A DNA stretch of 64,000 nt. It comes from Blastobasis lacticolella (lineage: Eukaryota; Arthropoda; Insecta; Lepidoptera; Blastobasidae). The stretch spans positions 4,402,001 to 4,466,000 of the forward strand of contig LR990057.1 in the NCBI GenBank assembly GCA_905147135.1, given 5' to 3'. The notes below the pieces were generated by a model. The model saw only the letters and a program-made list of their open reading frames with translations, was not told the origin of the DNA and searched no databases. This document shows positions 1-14,100 of the stretch, piece by piece; positions within the stretch are counted from its first letter, which is position 1, and each line of letters opens with the position of its first letter. The position numbers and the translations under genes are program-made.

Positions 1-394
1 AAACGACTGCACTTACTTAACAAATTTTTTTTTTGTTGGATTTGTTACTGTTAGTACAAGATTTGTATGTAAGAAATAAAACTGGGGATACGGGTAGAAT
101 ATCTGTTCGGTAAGCATGGGGTAGATGTTAGGGTAGGGGATTGAGAAGTATAGGGTGGTGGTAGGGTAGGAGTAAGACTCCACGCAAACTAAGTCGCGCC
201 GGGCCAGCTAATGTACAATAATAAAATAATGTTATGAATAATGATAGTTATTAAATGGGTTGATGATGGATTGATATTTTTATACTATTTATTTAGGTGA
301 CATGATTACAGTCATGCTGCGCCATTCACAGGGGCATGCCCCATAGTTAAAGCCCCGACGCCTTGCAATACTCATCCTCCCCTCACCACCACAG
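1..394. other. intron sequence upstream of the first visible barren exon
   Basis: Noncoding AT-rich sequence ending in a pyrimidine-rich stretch and a CAG acceptor (ends 394). No coding segment that joins the downstream frame is visible, so earlier barren exons lie off the left edge. Confidence 0.6.
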
Positions 395-3036
395 CCTCAA
401 AGCAATCGGAGCGCACGCAGTCCACTGCCGGCCGCCTCACCGTCGACGGCACCGCCAAGAAGCCGCCGCGAACGAAACGCGCATTGGACTTCCTGACCGC
501 GGGATTGGCGTTCGACTCGCGGGTGCCCCCGCAAGGAGAGTACGAGCCCACGCAGCCAGCTAAGATCATGATCAGCAGGAAGACCCTGGCTACGGGACAC
601 ACGTGGAACGAGAATAACTTCAAGACGCCTATCGATAGGTATGATTATGGTGAAACTAGCAAGACTGTTTTGAGATTGTTTTGATTGTTGAGAGTTTTTG
701 CCTTTTCAAAACCTACTAGATGTCGCTACTGAGAAGTAAGCTCCGTTGTCTAAATACTGCTTTGAACAGAAGTGCTGTGAAATGGCGGATCCATTGTAGC
801 CAATGCCAGGGCTTTTGAAGTCAAACAGCACATCGTGGTAATAACCGTCCTATGCTCGCAACTCGTTCCATTCCAAGGCGGACCCCAGGCCCTCGTGCGT
901 AAGAACACAACCTGGACACAAACGCCAAGATGACCTATAACTCCCAGGTGTCAGCGAACAGGACGAGTTGCTATGAAATCCTCACGTCTAATTAACGCGA
1001 TCTAGTGGATTTAGGAATCGCAAAAGCCCTTATTCCACACGTTCCGGACGCCGCGCATATTGGTCGATGGGATTATCTATGGTAGATGTTGACAATCGCG
1101 TCGATCAGCGTCCGCAAGTTTCAAATCGTGATTGTCAAGTGCGTAGATACCTTTTTTTTATTTGAAATATTTGTCTGTGTCTAATTTTATGTGCTTGAAC
1201 AATAATAATGGTTACACCTTTCTCAACGACCGACAATGCTTTCTCGATCTCCCTCGACTCACCGATGTTGCGGATGTCCATGATCCATCCATCAGGTGGT
1301 TCAGATCACTTGCTCTCTATTATTAAATAAATGTTTGACCAACTAACCTTTACCTACATCAACAGAGGCCTAGACGAGTCCCACTTTCGCAAGCTGTTCA
1401 TCCGTCGCAACGTGATGCTGGTGCGGAAGAGAGACTTGCTAGCGGCCGCGGCGCCACCGCCTGAAATCACCGAACCGCTGACAGTGGACGTGCCCGGAGA
1501 CTACGACTACGACAATGAGAACGATGCGTCCTATTGCGTCAGTAATGTGCCGGTTAGTGGACGCTCTACATATTTTATTTTCATTACAGGAAGGCAGTCA
1601 TGAGGCCGCATTTTGGTCCTCACAGTGATAACACAAGGGTCAGCATTTCTGTTTTAACACTTTCGCTGCAGCCGACGCAACAATTGGGTCGAAATCGGCG
1701 CAACGTGTGTGCGTACTCATCTAGCTGATCCATTTAATACACGCGCTAAGATACTGAGCACTGCTGGAGCATCTCTGGTATTTGAGTGCAGCAGTGGGCG
1801 ATGCCATGGAGCGACCATGGAGCATGGAGTGAGTGGAGAATGCGGGAAGCGGAAGAGTTGATAATGTTGGTGTTGTTGCAGGAGAGTGCGGCGTGGGGGC
1901 CCGACGACGCGGACGCGGCGGCCGCGCAGCCGCAGCCCGGGCCCGAGGGGGAGCTCGGGGACATGCTCGAGCCGCCCACCAAGGTATGTATGCCACCCAA
2001 GGTCCTGGGTCTCTGGATCATGAAAAAATCATTGAAAACATTTTACATTTATATTTTTATCTTGTTTATAATGACTTTTTGAATCTTGATTTTCTCGTTA
2101 TTCCGGCTGGCTACAGAGATGCGACCCATTGTAATCTAGATACTAGATGCCCACAATCTTTTCATATTACGGCATTTAATATCAACATTCAAATCTCCCC
2201 ACTGCACACAACAACCCTCTCAACAAAACTATTGCCTCTTCCACATTATTTATATCTTCTGATTAATCGGGGGAAGACGTGTGCTGGCTGACCCAACCTT
2301 GGGATAAAAACAGAGGACAATGACATTCCGTGTGGTGACATCTACGTCAAGTCGGTTTACGGTTATGTCAGGTTTCACAACCGGGGCGCACCGCTCTGTT
2401 TCCGAAGAAGCTTACAGCTTACAGGTCTACGTGTACGTGAAAGGTATCCAGCCGCCAATGTTGGCAATGAATGAGATGGAAAAGCGTAAATATTACCCTC
2501 TTGTCCAAGTTGCTGTGGCCAGGGGACCGAAGTACAATGGACTATTCTTGGATCATGCGTCCTCGAAACATAAGCTCGTGGTTTGACAGTTACTGTCAAG
2601 TCAAACTGATGTATTGCCAACTGTAGTTCGAGCGTGCGCCTTTGTAAGGCAGTTGAGGTCGCTACAACTATTATAGCCCGTTTCATGTTCTCTTACCGAC
2701 ATTATAATAGAACTTCACTCCCATCCCCAACAGGTGGCCAAGATCTTCATCCCGTACGCGATGCGCGCGAAAAAGGTGGACATGAAGCAACTGAAGCATT
2801 GCACGTGGAATCTGCTCACAGAGAAAACGCCGAAAGGCGAAAAAGAAGACGTATCCGAAACCACTTTCTTCAGCATATACAAACGATTGCCTACCAAACT
2901 GTCGTCGAACATGCGCGATTCACTCAGTGTGCCTCTAGCTTTACTCTCAGTACTCCATCTTGCTAACGAAAAAGGGTTAATATTACAGAAAAATGAAGAT
3001 TTAAAAGATTTTGGAGTAATAGGGCTAATAAAATAA
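395..3036 (+). CDS. barr: condensin complex subunit 2 / Barren (CAP-H), 3' part only
   Basis: Barren is the kleisin subunit of condensin I, which bridges the SMC2/SMC4 heads and is needed for mitotic chromosome condensation and segregation in the nucleus. Four exons with matching phases and GT..AG borders: 395-638, 1366-1552, 1882-1983 and 2734-3036 (stop TAA 3034-3036), giving about 278 C-terminal residues. Family hallmarks: DFLTAGLAFDSRVPP in the first exon; the GLDESHFRKLF segment and an acidic tyrosine-rich run ending near DASYC in the second; and in the last exon the winged-helix region that contacts the SMC head (AKKVDMKQLKHCTW, then LPTKLSSNMRDSLSVPLAL and LHLANEKGL). Exon 1882-1983 is very GC-rich and encodes an Ala/Pro/Glu-rich linker. 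The N-terminus and start codon lie off the left edge. The gene converges on the Tudor gene 2.1 kb away. An AATAAA overlaps the stop codon, so the true poly(A) site may be this one or one further downstream. Confidence 0.9.
871..935 (+). repeat. SINE 3'-end fragment in a barren intron
   Basis: The stretch gcggaccccaggccctcgtg followed by acgccaagatga matches the 3' body of the tRNA-headed SINE seen better preserved at 36757-37060. The rest of the 727-bp intron (639-1365) holds nothing else I recognise. Confidence 0.5.
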
Positions 3037-5170
3037 AATTTATTTAGCTCCAAGAGGTAATATTCAAATAATCTTTGCGCACGGCGCTGTGCTTTTCTGT
3101 CTTGTTTTATCAGTCACCTGACCCCTCCACTAAATTCGTTTTAGATCTATAGGGGGGCAGCTAATTGCTATAACTGACGGTACAATTGCCCGAGCGTGCC
3201 ATACTCGCATATCTACAAGCCGAGCGCATAGATGAGTAGAATTGCGGTCCAGAACACTATCAGTAATAATGTAATTACACTAAAATATGCTAGGGATGAA
3301 ACAAGGCGATTAATATGAACGAATACTTAAGATACAGACATAGGAAAATATGGATGGATCGTGTGAATGATGTGGGTAAATGGGGTGCGTTCCGAGATGA
3401 GTGATAGGGTTGAATGATAGAAAGAGATATATTGTGCCGACCCCACATAGTGGGATAAGGGCAGGTATATGATGATTCAAATTTAAGTCCATACCTATGA
3501 ATTAATAATGACATTACCACTGGCAGTGTGGTGATTAGAATGAAGAAATGTCCTTACCGAAGGAAGGAATGACAGTAATAATGATGTAATCCTACTTAAT
3601 ATTATTACTGATAGTGTCAGGTCTGCTATATGTATACAATAATTTAAGATTTTCTATTGTTATTTTTCTACATGTATACACAGTAACTGTGTTATAATAG
3701 ATATAGATATGGATTCCCGAAAGAGCTAGGTTAGTTCAATGATTCTTTCCAAACTTGAAAGCAATGTAAGATGCCATTAGTCTTATTTGTTGTCTACAAA
3801 AAACGCCATTTATCGGTGGCAATTTCAATTTGTAACAGTTTTTTACCTGTTATATTACATAATTGTAGATATATTCTAAGTTGATACTTTGGTCGCTAGC
3901 ACTTGACCATGAAATACTAAGTTATGCATGCTTAAAAATTCCTTTTTTATTCATTCCTTTTCCATTGTGTATGTTTATGCAACTATATTCAAAACAATGG
4001 GGGTTGTCACGGGGGATCCTGGTGGACTAACATTTGCTATTATAGTACAAAAATACCATCGAAGATAAATATTTTGTATACTAGCTTTTGATTTCTATGG
4101 ATAAATGTATGTTACTATATTTAACATTGTACAGATTGTTTTTGATAGTCTTTACTAGAGTGCTAACAATAAAATAGACAATAGCAATAATTTACTTTCT
4201 TTTATTTTTGTAGAGTATTTGAAATCCCTAAAGCTATATTTATATTATGTACAAATGATAAAAAAAAAACAAAAACAAAATAAGGTTTTACACTTTTAAT
4301 TTGTAAAACAAATAAACATTTTGCAAACATAACTGCATAATTTTCTATTGAAAAAAATATTGAATGCTATGTATTGCGTGTGCGTGGCAAAATAATTAAC
4401 AAAAACAATGTGTGGCTTATAAATATATCGTTACAATATTCCTGATGCATTACGTTATACATATTGAAGGAGGAATTTGTTTTTTGTGATAAGTACCAAA
4501 TCTTAGTCATCCAGAGAAATAATTACAGAATATGTTAGTACATTTTGTAACATGTACGTACTAAAATAATGAAAGACATTGCACAGGTTTGTTGAATAAG
4601 TTGAGAAAATAAACAAAAAAATAAGATATTGACAAATTAATTGAATGACCTACGAAGGCCTTCTTCAACACCTAAACCAACATAAGTGCCAAAATGAGTA
4701 TTATAAAATGTAATGACTGGTTTACGTATCTAAAGTACATAAAAATCACGAAACGTGTCAGAAACAAAGTACAGTAACATAAAAATAATTTGTGGCAAAC
4801 ATTAAGTTTTTTACAAATACTTGTCTTTTTCACGTAGAAAAGTCACACTTAAAATTAAAAGATAACTGCGCACATTACAATATCAACAAAAAAGTCAACT
4901 GACTCACTTAATATTTAAATATAAAAGACAAATGCTTACAATGAAAAGAAAAATCACATGTTTTATCACTTTAATGCACTAAACAATTCAGTCTTCGATT
5001 TTCCTTTTCATAATAACATTTTAGATAGTAATAAGAAATATAACGATAAATAATATTAACAAGTGGTATATTTTATAAGTAATCATCACAACAAAGCATT
5101 GCTTTTCAAAAGTTCTTAATTACAGCACAAAGGAACACAATGTTCACTCAGCTGCTGTCATGCCAATATC
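3037..5170. other. convergent intergenic spacer, barren / Tudor gene
   Basis: No supported gene. Positions 3318-3480 resemble the 3' end of a lepidopteran LINE on the plus strand: degenerate coding sequence with a gtgccgaccccacatagtgg motif, then gataagggcagg and a short gatgat-like tail. The rest is AT-rich and includes presumptive 3' UTRs of both flanking genes, with several AATAAA-type signals on each strand. Confidence 0.5.
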
Positions 5171-8100
5171 TTATTTTGGCGCTAAGTCGCTTTTTTCGAC
5201 TTCTTTTTGATCCTCTGGTATTATTTCCGATTTTAGAGACTCTGTTTGCTCACGACATTCGTCTTTATCTGACGAATTTACTGTCTCTTTAAGAACATCT
5301 GTTACCTTTTCTACTGTATCAGTAAGTTTCTCTGGGAATTCGGTTTTAATACATGTTTCAGTTACTTTTGCTACTGATTTGTTTAGTTCTGACATGTCTG
5401 TTATTGCTTTATCTGGTGTTGTGGGTGATTTTTCTGGTAATTCAGGTACTTTTTCTGTCGTGTCATTTATTTTTTCCGATTTATCTGGCGATTCCATTAC
5501 TGTTTCCGGTGTTTCAGTTACTTTATCGGGTGTTTCGGCTAATTCTTCTAGTGATTTTGTTACGTTTTCTGCCGTTACATTTATTTTCTCAGCTGTATCT
5601 GGCGTTACTATTACTGTTTCGCTAGTTTCGGTTACTTTATCTGGTGTTTCAGCTATTTTTTCTGGTGATTTAGTAACTATTTCTGTCGTATCTTTTGTCT
5701 CCGGCGTTATGGCGAGATTATTTTCTGTTTCAACTTCTGTATTAGATGTTTCTGTTGATTCTGATAATACAGAGACTTCCTTTTTGGTTTCCATTACTTT
5801 TTCTTGAGCTTCGCTTAGAATAGATTTATCCTGATCACCGCTTATGTATCCTGTATCTGTGTTAATAGAGTCATCTCTTTCCGGAGTTTTGATCGTTTCA
5901 TTAGAATATTCCAGTGTTTCAATAGAGGAATCGTCATTCTTTGGAGGTGAGGAAATTTCATCATGCATAGCCCCTTCAGTGACGTCATCACACAAATCAT
6001 CAGTTTTAGCCTCAAATGACTTGTTCTCAATTACTGTATTACTACTTTCAATACTTTCGTTCAATTCTTCATTTAAAGAAATATTTCGTTCGCTGTCAGT
6101 CAGTTCAGTGTCTGTTTTATGCATTTCTTCAGTCATATTTTCTGCATAAATTTCTGGTTCTTCTTTACTATTTTCACTAATTTCAGAGGGTATTACCTCT
6201 TTTTCGGGTTCATCCTCAACTTTTTTAAGGCCAGTCTCATTGTCTTCGTTGTCAAAGGACTTAAGATCTCCTATATCAGGCTTGAGTGACGCCATGGATA
6301 CTATATCTTCTTCATTGATTAATAATTTTACAAGAGCTGGTTCTTTGGTGCTGTCTAGAAAATGTATTTGGAAAGTTGAATCTACGTCAGCGGCCAATTT
6401 ATTAAGCTTGTCATACACAGCTTCAACCTCGCCGGAATCGCCGTTAACCGCTAAACGGCAGCATTTAGCGATGGGCTCTACTATTGCAAGATCTTCAGGT
6501 AGTTGTCTGAACTCATTACACTTTGCTTTGTTTCCATAATCGATAAACTGCACATGGTAGCCAACATCACAAAATTCAAGAACTTTCGCTCTGTACCACT
6601 GTTCATCTTGATCCCAAAAACTGGCACATATCGATCCAACCTTCAGTTCGGAAATAGATTCGAAATCAGCAGCGCCGCCTAGCCTCTCGAGGATTTTGTC
6701 GACATCTGCCGAGGAGTCATCTAATTGGACATAGAATTCATCAATAGAATTAACGTAACAAACTTTTCCAGTACTGTGAAGGTTCTGGCCGACAGGAGTC
6801 GGCCGTTCCGAAGCTGGATGTTCCTCGCAAAGGCCTACAAGTTCCTCCGTGACCGATTTGCCTTCAAGATACAATTCGACAATAGATATATCGCCAGATG
6901 CGATAAACTGAACGTTGAATATGGTAGCGCCTTCGGCAGCGAGCTCGTTGAATTTTTCTTCGGATTTCCGTGACCACGATTTGATGTCTCGCGGTTTCTG
7001 AAGTGCACACTTCCTTGAAAGAGCAGGTTTCGCCTTAAGTTCATCAGGAAGGCTTCGCAGCTCATTGGTGATGGACGCGTTTCCATAATCCATAAAAAGA
7101 ACCTCGGTTCCTTCTGAGCCGTCCACTATTACTTGCGCTCTGTACCAAGAGCCGTCTTCCGGGTATTTCGCAGCACAGATTACGCCCTCCTCTTTTTCTT
7201 TCAGCTCGGGGAAGTTTTCCGCATCTACCATGGCTGCCTCCATAGCTTGTAGCTCGGGCGCGGCAGTCTCTAGTTGAATCCAGAACTCCGATGGCGAATT
7301 TATATGACTAGCGAAACAGGACGGTAGATCGCCGCATTCCGTTTCGTCGGATCGCGCGGCGTAACCTTCTGATACCAATTTATCTGTGAGATTCTGGCCG
7401 TTCACAAATATGTCGACATAAGTGGTGACATCTTTCAGAACTATCAGTGCATCGACAGGTGCGGACAAGTCTCCAACCAGCTGCGTGAAGAATTCAGACG
7501 CAGGTTCGGACCACTCTCCGGTGCCCGTCGGCACTGCATTGACGCTCGATTTCAGAGCGTACCGTTCAATCTCTTTTAGGTTATCAGGTATAGTTTTCAA
7601 CAACCCCGGTTGGTTATCAAGAACATCCGTGTTGCCATAGTCAATGAAGCGAACGGTCGTGATGTCAGCATCGGAGTCGAGAATTTCGGCGCGATACCAC
7701 TGGTCGTCGGCCAAATACTTAGCAATGCAGAGAGTGCCCATTTCGCGACTCTCGATGTTCTCATAACTGTCAGCGTTGGCTTGAAGGTTCGCTTGGATCT
7801 CCTCAATGCTATCGATCTTGTCTGACATCTGCAGCCAGAAATGTCCCGGGGTGTCGATGTGGCTGATGTAGACTTGTGTGCAACCTTCGGGCATCGAGAC
7901 GGGCTCCTCGGCCAGCGGCTCCACTTTCGGTTCCTCGCTGGTCGCGCTCAGCTTCGGCGTCGCCAATTTCTCGTTGACTAGTTTCATTGATAAATCAACG
8001 CCATCCAAATGTAGATTCGCGAGCCAGCCGTCGGTCCCGAAGGCGAGAGTGACCTGCACTTCTTTGTCCGTGGTCCATTCGATGAGCTTGGCGAGAGCGT

Positions 8101-11100
8101 CGTCTTGCAACGCGACTAGTCCCAGGCTGGCGACGAGGGCCAGAGCACAGGGCTCGAAGAATTTGGAATCGAGTACCTTGAGCGAGTCCTGGGGCAGGGT
8201 CTCACAGTTGCCGTAGTCCGAAAACTGGACCTTGGCGTCGGTTTCTGTGGTGCTGACGATTATGCCTCGATACCAGTTCCCGTCGCTTGACTTGGCGACG
8301 CAAAGGGTGTCAACCTCGAAAGTTGTTAGAGGTTCCGGTGTTCCTGAAACAAAAAGATTCCGTTTTTTATTTTAGACAGTCTTACATTAGTGTAGGTAGA
8401 TAGGTATGTGGCGTGATTTTCCAGATTCAACTAACGATTGATCTAGAATACGGATAAAAGCAAAACACAATACCATTGGCAAAACGTTTCACTGCTCACA
8501 CATCATAACGTGTCAGAACGTGCAAAATCCATCATCATCTTTCCGACGTCAATAGCAGTTGTGCTCTCGCGCGGCACGCTGCGCCTTCCTATTTCTCCTA
8601 GTCAACTTCGCTCGGTCATCGGAATCGATCGACGATCGGAACTTGTCGGATAGGTTCGGCCAGCTTCGCAATACTGTACAGCGGTGGGGCCTAGCCTATT
8701 CAATTTAAAAAAAGACTCTTCTCCACATACCTTCCTCGTAGAACTGGTACAGCACTTCCAAAAGCACAGCGTGTCTGTCACTGTCGCACGCCCTCTGCAG
8801 GTAGAATTCGTTCAAGTTCTCTCCGTGCGAGACGTACGACATGCCAAAGTTGTAGTTGAAGACTGCGCGAGAGCACAGCGGCACCACTTCGTCGTACGAA
8901 CCCTCGTCTGGTTCGAACACGGCCACTTTGTGCCCAGTCGATAGTTCGTATAGAGTCGAGACGAGGCTGCAAGCATTGGAATGTTAATAACCTTAATGAG
9001 AAACCGTGGCTTTGGCTGCATAGAGGCCTAGCATTTGTCGAGTAGGCGGATTATGTAACTCTGTTGCTAGCAACTAACTGATTTCAATGATTGAAATTGA
9101 TGATTTCATGGGTTAAGTTGCTAACAAAGTTCCATTGCAATAAAATGAACGTAACAATTTCAAAAATTTAAATTTTAGAATTGTTAGCAACAGCGTTACC
9201 TAATTACCCTACGGTTGTAGAGATGCCAAAGCATTGGTGCCCTTGCTGTTGCTAATGCACATAAAGCAGCGGTGACTACTTTCCATCAGGTGACCCGCTT
9301 GCCTGTTTACCTACCGATTGACATCAACACGCAGGGATTGAGAACTCCAAAGGGACACGAAATAATAGTAAGCCTGGAGCTTCAAATTACCTGATACCCT
9401 CCACACCGTTGATGTATATAATGAACTTGTTGTTAGTCAGCTTCTCTTTAAGCTCTTCAATTGTCACCAAGGTCTTCGATTCAGAAGTATAGTTGTTGAA
9501 GCAACTTTCTAGTGACTGGTAATAGTATACACTAAGTTCCGTTGGCAGAATCATCAACTGGAATAAAAGAATATTTAGGTTAATTTAGCATTCTAGAATA
9601 TACACAGCATTAGAGCATTTCATTTTATTCAAAATATATTTTATTTATTTTGGAGGTTGATATTTTTACAAATACAAATAACTTACATTAGCCATAGATG
9701 TGGTAATGGTCATGCCGTAGTCGGGCAAAACTGCTTGAACATTTTCCGTGTCGGCAACATCGGTCAATATGGCCCGATATATTTTGTTCTCGTGTTTCAC
9801 AGTACAATGATTACCCTCGGTCAAACTATCAGCGGCGAGGGGAGCCAGCTGGAAGTATAAACATTGATTTGTAGAACTTATTTTTATCATATCAATTACT
9901 CATAAAACAGGACTAGTTTATAATTGTAACTCACTTTAGAAACGTCGTAGTCAGCAATAGCGCTCTCCACTAGCGCTGTCTTATCAATATCAAGTTGGAC
10001 GTAGAACTTCTCAAACGATTCGACATGTGTCACTCTGCACAATATTTGTTGACCTATGATGATGGTCAGATCGATGGCTTCATCTGCAACAATTCACAGT
10101 GTTAGAAAGTAACTGTGTGCAGTATAGTAGAGGCATAGATTAACCAAGAGTCTACCGACAGAACATTAAGGAACTGACCAAATTAAAGAACCATCTCGAG
10201 AGTATTCAGGAATTACGACTAATAACAAACATCTTCGGGGGTTACAAATTAAATGCATAGCAAGTACCTTTCAGCGAAACAGCCGACTGGTGTTCCGACA
10301 GGACCGCGAGTTGTTTCTCAACCATCAGATCGGCGACGCTGGCGCCATTGTTCCACAGCGAGACTCTCCATTGCCCCTCCACACACTCCGAGAACACGCA
10401 CTGGTAGCGGGGAGCGTTGAAACACAAATCGATCTCGGGGTCGGCCTTCCACTCGCCGTCCTTCGGCGACACGCCCAGCAACGAGCAGTGGATCGCCATC
10501 TTGGGTAAATCCAACAGCTGTCTTTCAAGCTGCCAGATGTCCTTCGCGTCTACCAGCTGTTTATTCCCGAAGTCAACGTAGCGAACGATGAACTTGGAAA
10601 ACGGTTGCACGGACACGACGGTCGCCCGGTACAATACTCCGTCCGCCGGGTATCGAGCCAGCACCGACGCCCCCACTGGAATCATTCCCTCGTACGACTT
10701 CACGCCCTTATACAGCTCCGGTATTTTGTGCATCATCTCGAGGAACTGCGGTTGTAGCGACATAATCTGAGTGTAGAAGTTCTCCGGGGATATGATCCAG
10801 GTGACGGCGATTTCGTGCTGCGCGTTCAGTTCAATAGACGGGTCGATGAACTCCGTTTCTAGAGCGACCGGGTCGGCGAGCTCTTTGTATTGGACTTGGG
10901 TGAATTTGCTCCGGCTCTTGTAGGCCGGGGCCCTGCCGGCCGCGCGGCCGCCGCTGTCCTGCGAGCGGAAGCTCTTTTCCGACCTCTTGTCGCTATCGGA
11001 GCCGAAGGACCTCTCGGCGCGGTCTCTGGGCGTGAAGTTGCTCTTGCCCCTGTCCCCTCTCTCCCTGTTGTTGTCTCGGTACTCTCGTTTCTGGAAGTTC

Positions 11101-14100
11101 TCCTTCTTGTCGGCCCAAGTGTCGCGTTTGTCGCCACGGTTGTCGCGTCGCTCGGGCCGGTTGTCGCGCGCTCCCCGCCCGCCCCAATCGTCCTTTTTCT
11201 CTTCCCTCTCGGGGCGGCTGTCGCGCGCGCCTTTGCTGCCGCCCCACTCGTCTTTCTTGTCTTCCCATTCGTCTTGCTGGTTAAACTTATTGTCGCTGAA
11301 AATTAAAAGAACTTACTAAATTAAAACATTTCGAATCGTAGTCAGCAGTTTTAGTAATGTTAATGTGGGTGGATACGCAATAATATTAGACATTAGCATG
11401 TCTTGTAAAATTTGTAATTAGGATTACGAAAACTGAGTACAACGAAACAAGACATACACAACAACCAAGCATTATTGAACACGCTAACCACCAAGCATTA
11501 ATTAAAAAAAACGAGCTGCCAAAAAATACGAATTCTTCAGGTGAAAGTGAATGCAATAACGCGTACGTGTGCTGAAATGGAAATACGAAGTGCAAAAACC
11601 GACAGCCGCTGTTCAAAGATGGAAGGAATGCAACAAAAAGTATAACAGAAATGTATTAACAATTACGCATTCAATTGAGAGCACTCGATAGTATCGATAT
11701 TAAATGTGCAACGCAAACCAAGCGTGACCAAGCAAATAGGGCGAGGAAACTGGCACAACGCTGATTCTACTATTAATGCAACGATAATCGCAATTTAATT
11801 ACTGTTCGATACATCGGTAGCGCACTACCGATATACTTGTATCTTACTTGATATGATAGTGCGGCCTTGATTGCTTGCAGAGCAATAGTAAACAAGAGCA
11901 CAACATCATATTTATGCAAACATTGCTAATCAGTCTCTGATGTAGAGCGCAGTAATTGTCGGGTAGCCAACCCAGATGCCACTGACCAGCATCCGTAAAA
12001 AAGCTCCACATGGAATCTTTTACGCAAGTAATTAAAGAAGAGATTTCGTTGCATAACAGTTCACAGCATGTAAAATAGAGGATTGTAAACGAAAGCGTCG
12101 TTGCGGTGGCGGCGTGGGTGTTAGGCGACACACGTTTGCTCGCTGTAGGTACCGTTTCAATCTGTCCTGTACGGAAAAGCCCCTGTGAGGGTTGGGTGGG
12201 TGCGAAGTATCGGCCGTGGCCGCCTCGGCTGCTTGCCTTAACCGCTTGCCAGCCGCCCCAGGCTCTTTCCCTTTCCACGTAGGCTTCTGCCCTTTGTCGT
12301 GCTGATCCAGCCTTGGTTTTCTTCTGTCTTCTCTTCTGAATGGGTACCAACACTTTCATTCAATTCCACATGTAATTCCCTAATAGAAACATCTGTCATG
12401 TACCGTCTCTTATATTTTATACCAAAAGAAAATTTTGATTTCATATCCAAAATACTAACAGCTCTAAAGAAGGAACAGAGCCATTTGTATAGCTTTCTAA
12501 CCATCAAACCATCTTTAGCTTAATATTCATTCATTGAAACCATTTAAAATATACTATTTGAACAATATAATTGCATACATAGGTAAAAAGACTTTCATGG
12601 TTATTCATTACACATATTATCAAGTTGGTTACCATGGTTTGTATTGTTTTAACCTCGATGTTTCGACGCAGTTACATGACTCATGGTCACGAAGAAGACT
12701 GATGGCATGACGCATGCAACTGCGTCGAAATATCGAGGTAAAAACAATGCTAACCGCGGTAACAAACCCGATAATATGTGTTGTGAAAGTATAATGGCAT
12801 ACATACCGATCCCTATTGCCCTGGTCTCTGTTCTGATCTCTGTCTCTATTATAAGGCTCCCTGTCTCGATTATTGGTGTCCCTATCTCTATTATGGGGTT
12901 CTCTTTCTCTGTAGGAGTCTCTATCTCTGTTGAAGGGTTCTCTCTCTCTGTGGTTGGCTTCTCTATCTCTGTTGAACGACTCTCTGTCTCTGTTATTGAA
13001 GTCTCTGTTCTGTCGCGGCTGGTAGGATGGTGCTGGTGCCTGTGCGGGCGCCGCGGCCGGGGTCTCCTCCCAATCATCGTTTGCGGCCGGCGCTGCCTCG
13101 CGGCTTTCCCAGGGCTTCCCACCGCGTCTGTAGACCGCGTAAAGATAACTATTATACAAGTATAACGCTGGGCTGATGTAAAGACAATCAAAAGCAATCT
13201 CATCGAAAACATGTTAGGATGAAGGTGTAATGCTGACACTTTGCAAACCATATAAAACTTCAATTAGCTTTTTTTATTGCTTAGGGAGGAACAGACGGTC
13301 CACCTGATGGAAAGCGGCTTTCCTTCTTTGGTAGCAATATTCAAGATAGCGATTCTCGGGCTGTGACACCTCAAATTCGTAATTTATTTCTAGCCAAAAA
13401 ACCGTACTAAAACGTCACTGAAATTGATTATCGACAATATACGACAGTCGAAGATAGTTGAGAAAATATTGTTTGGGTGCAATAGACATTTCAATGTCAT
13501 TGTTAATGGAGATATGTGGCTAGAAAAATGTCGAATTCGAGATGTCACAGCGCGACAGTTAGGCCCCCAGTATGCTGTTTATATTCAAATTAACAAAATA
13601 CCGATGAGTATAAATAACTTTTTCCTTGAATGAACGACGAAAACGTCGTTGTGCTTAACACTGCCGTGGACGCGAATAGCACTAAAAGATGATATGGAAT
13701 GGGCGTGCCATAATTATAACTGTATTGAAACAACCATCGCCTGTGTAATTACCTGCGTCATTACATACACGTGTAGAATATTTGACCTATCACTGCGTTG
13801 TAACGTATTTTCAACAGGACGCTAGGCAATACAGTTATAAAAAAGTCCATAAAAAGATACATACCTGTACAATACCTTTCTTTAGTGGCAGCATTTAAAG
13901 AAAAAGACATTTACTAAATTACTCAATAGCCAGATTTAGCACTAAATGAGCTAATACAGAGAAAAGAGTGCTCACCTTTCGCCTTTATCAGCTCTCCCTC
14001 CAAACTTGTCGCTGTGTCTGCCGGTTGCCGACCTATCGAACGGTTCTTTGTTCTCTCTGTTGAAGAAGCATAATTTATACTTAGCAACAACCCCATATTT

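Noticed and set aside
1833..2291. 152-codon plus-strand open frame
   Set aside because: It reads the barren exon 1882-1983 in a wrong frame and runs on through the intron.
5353..5807. Plus-strand frames that look like membrane or Ser-rich proteins
   Set aside because: Antisense shadows of the Thr/Glu/Lys-rich Tudor tail.
10890..11306. Plus-strand open frame rich in Ala/Val/Leu
   Set aside because: It is the antisense of the Arg/Asp-rich Tudor exon; codon composition forces a hydrophobic-looking shadow frame.
12683..13165. Plus-strand open frame of 160 codons rich in Ser/Val/Ile
   Set aside because: Antisense shadow of the NRDRE-repeat Tudor exon, crossing the exon boundary into intron.
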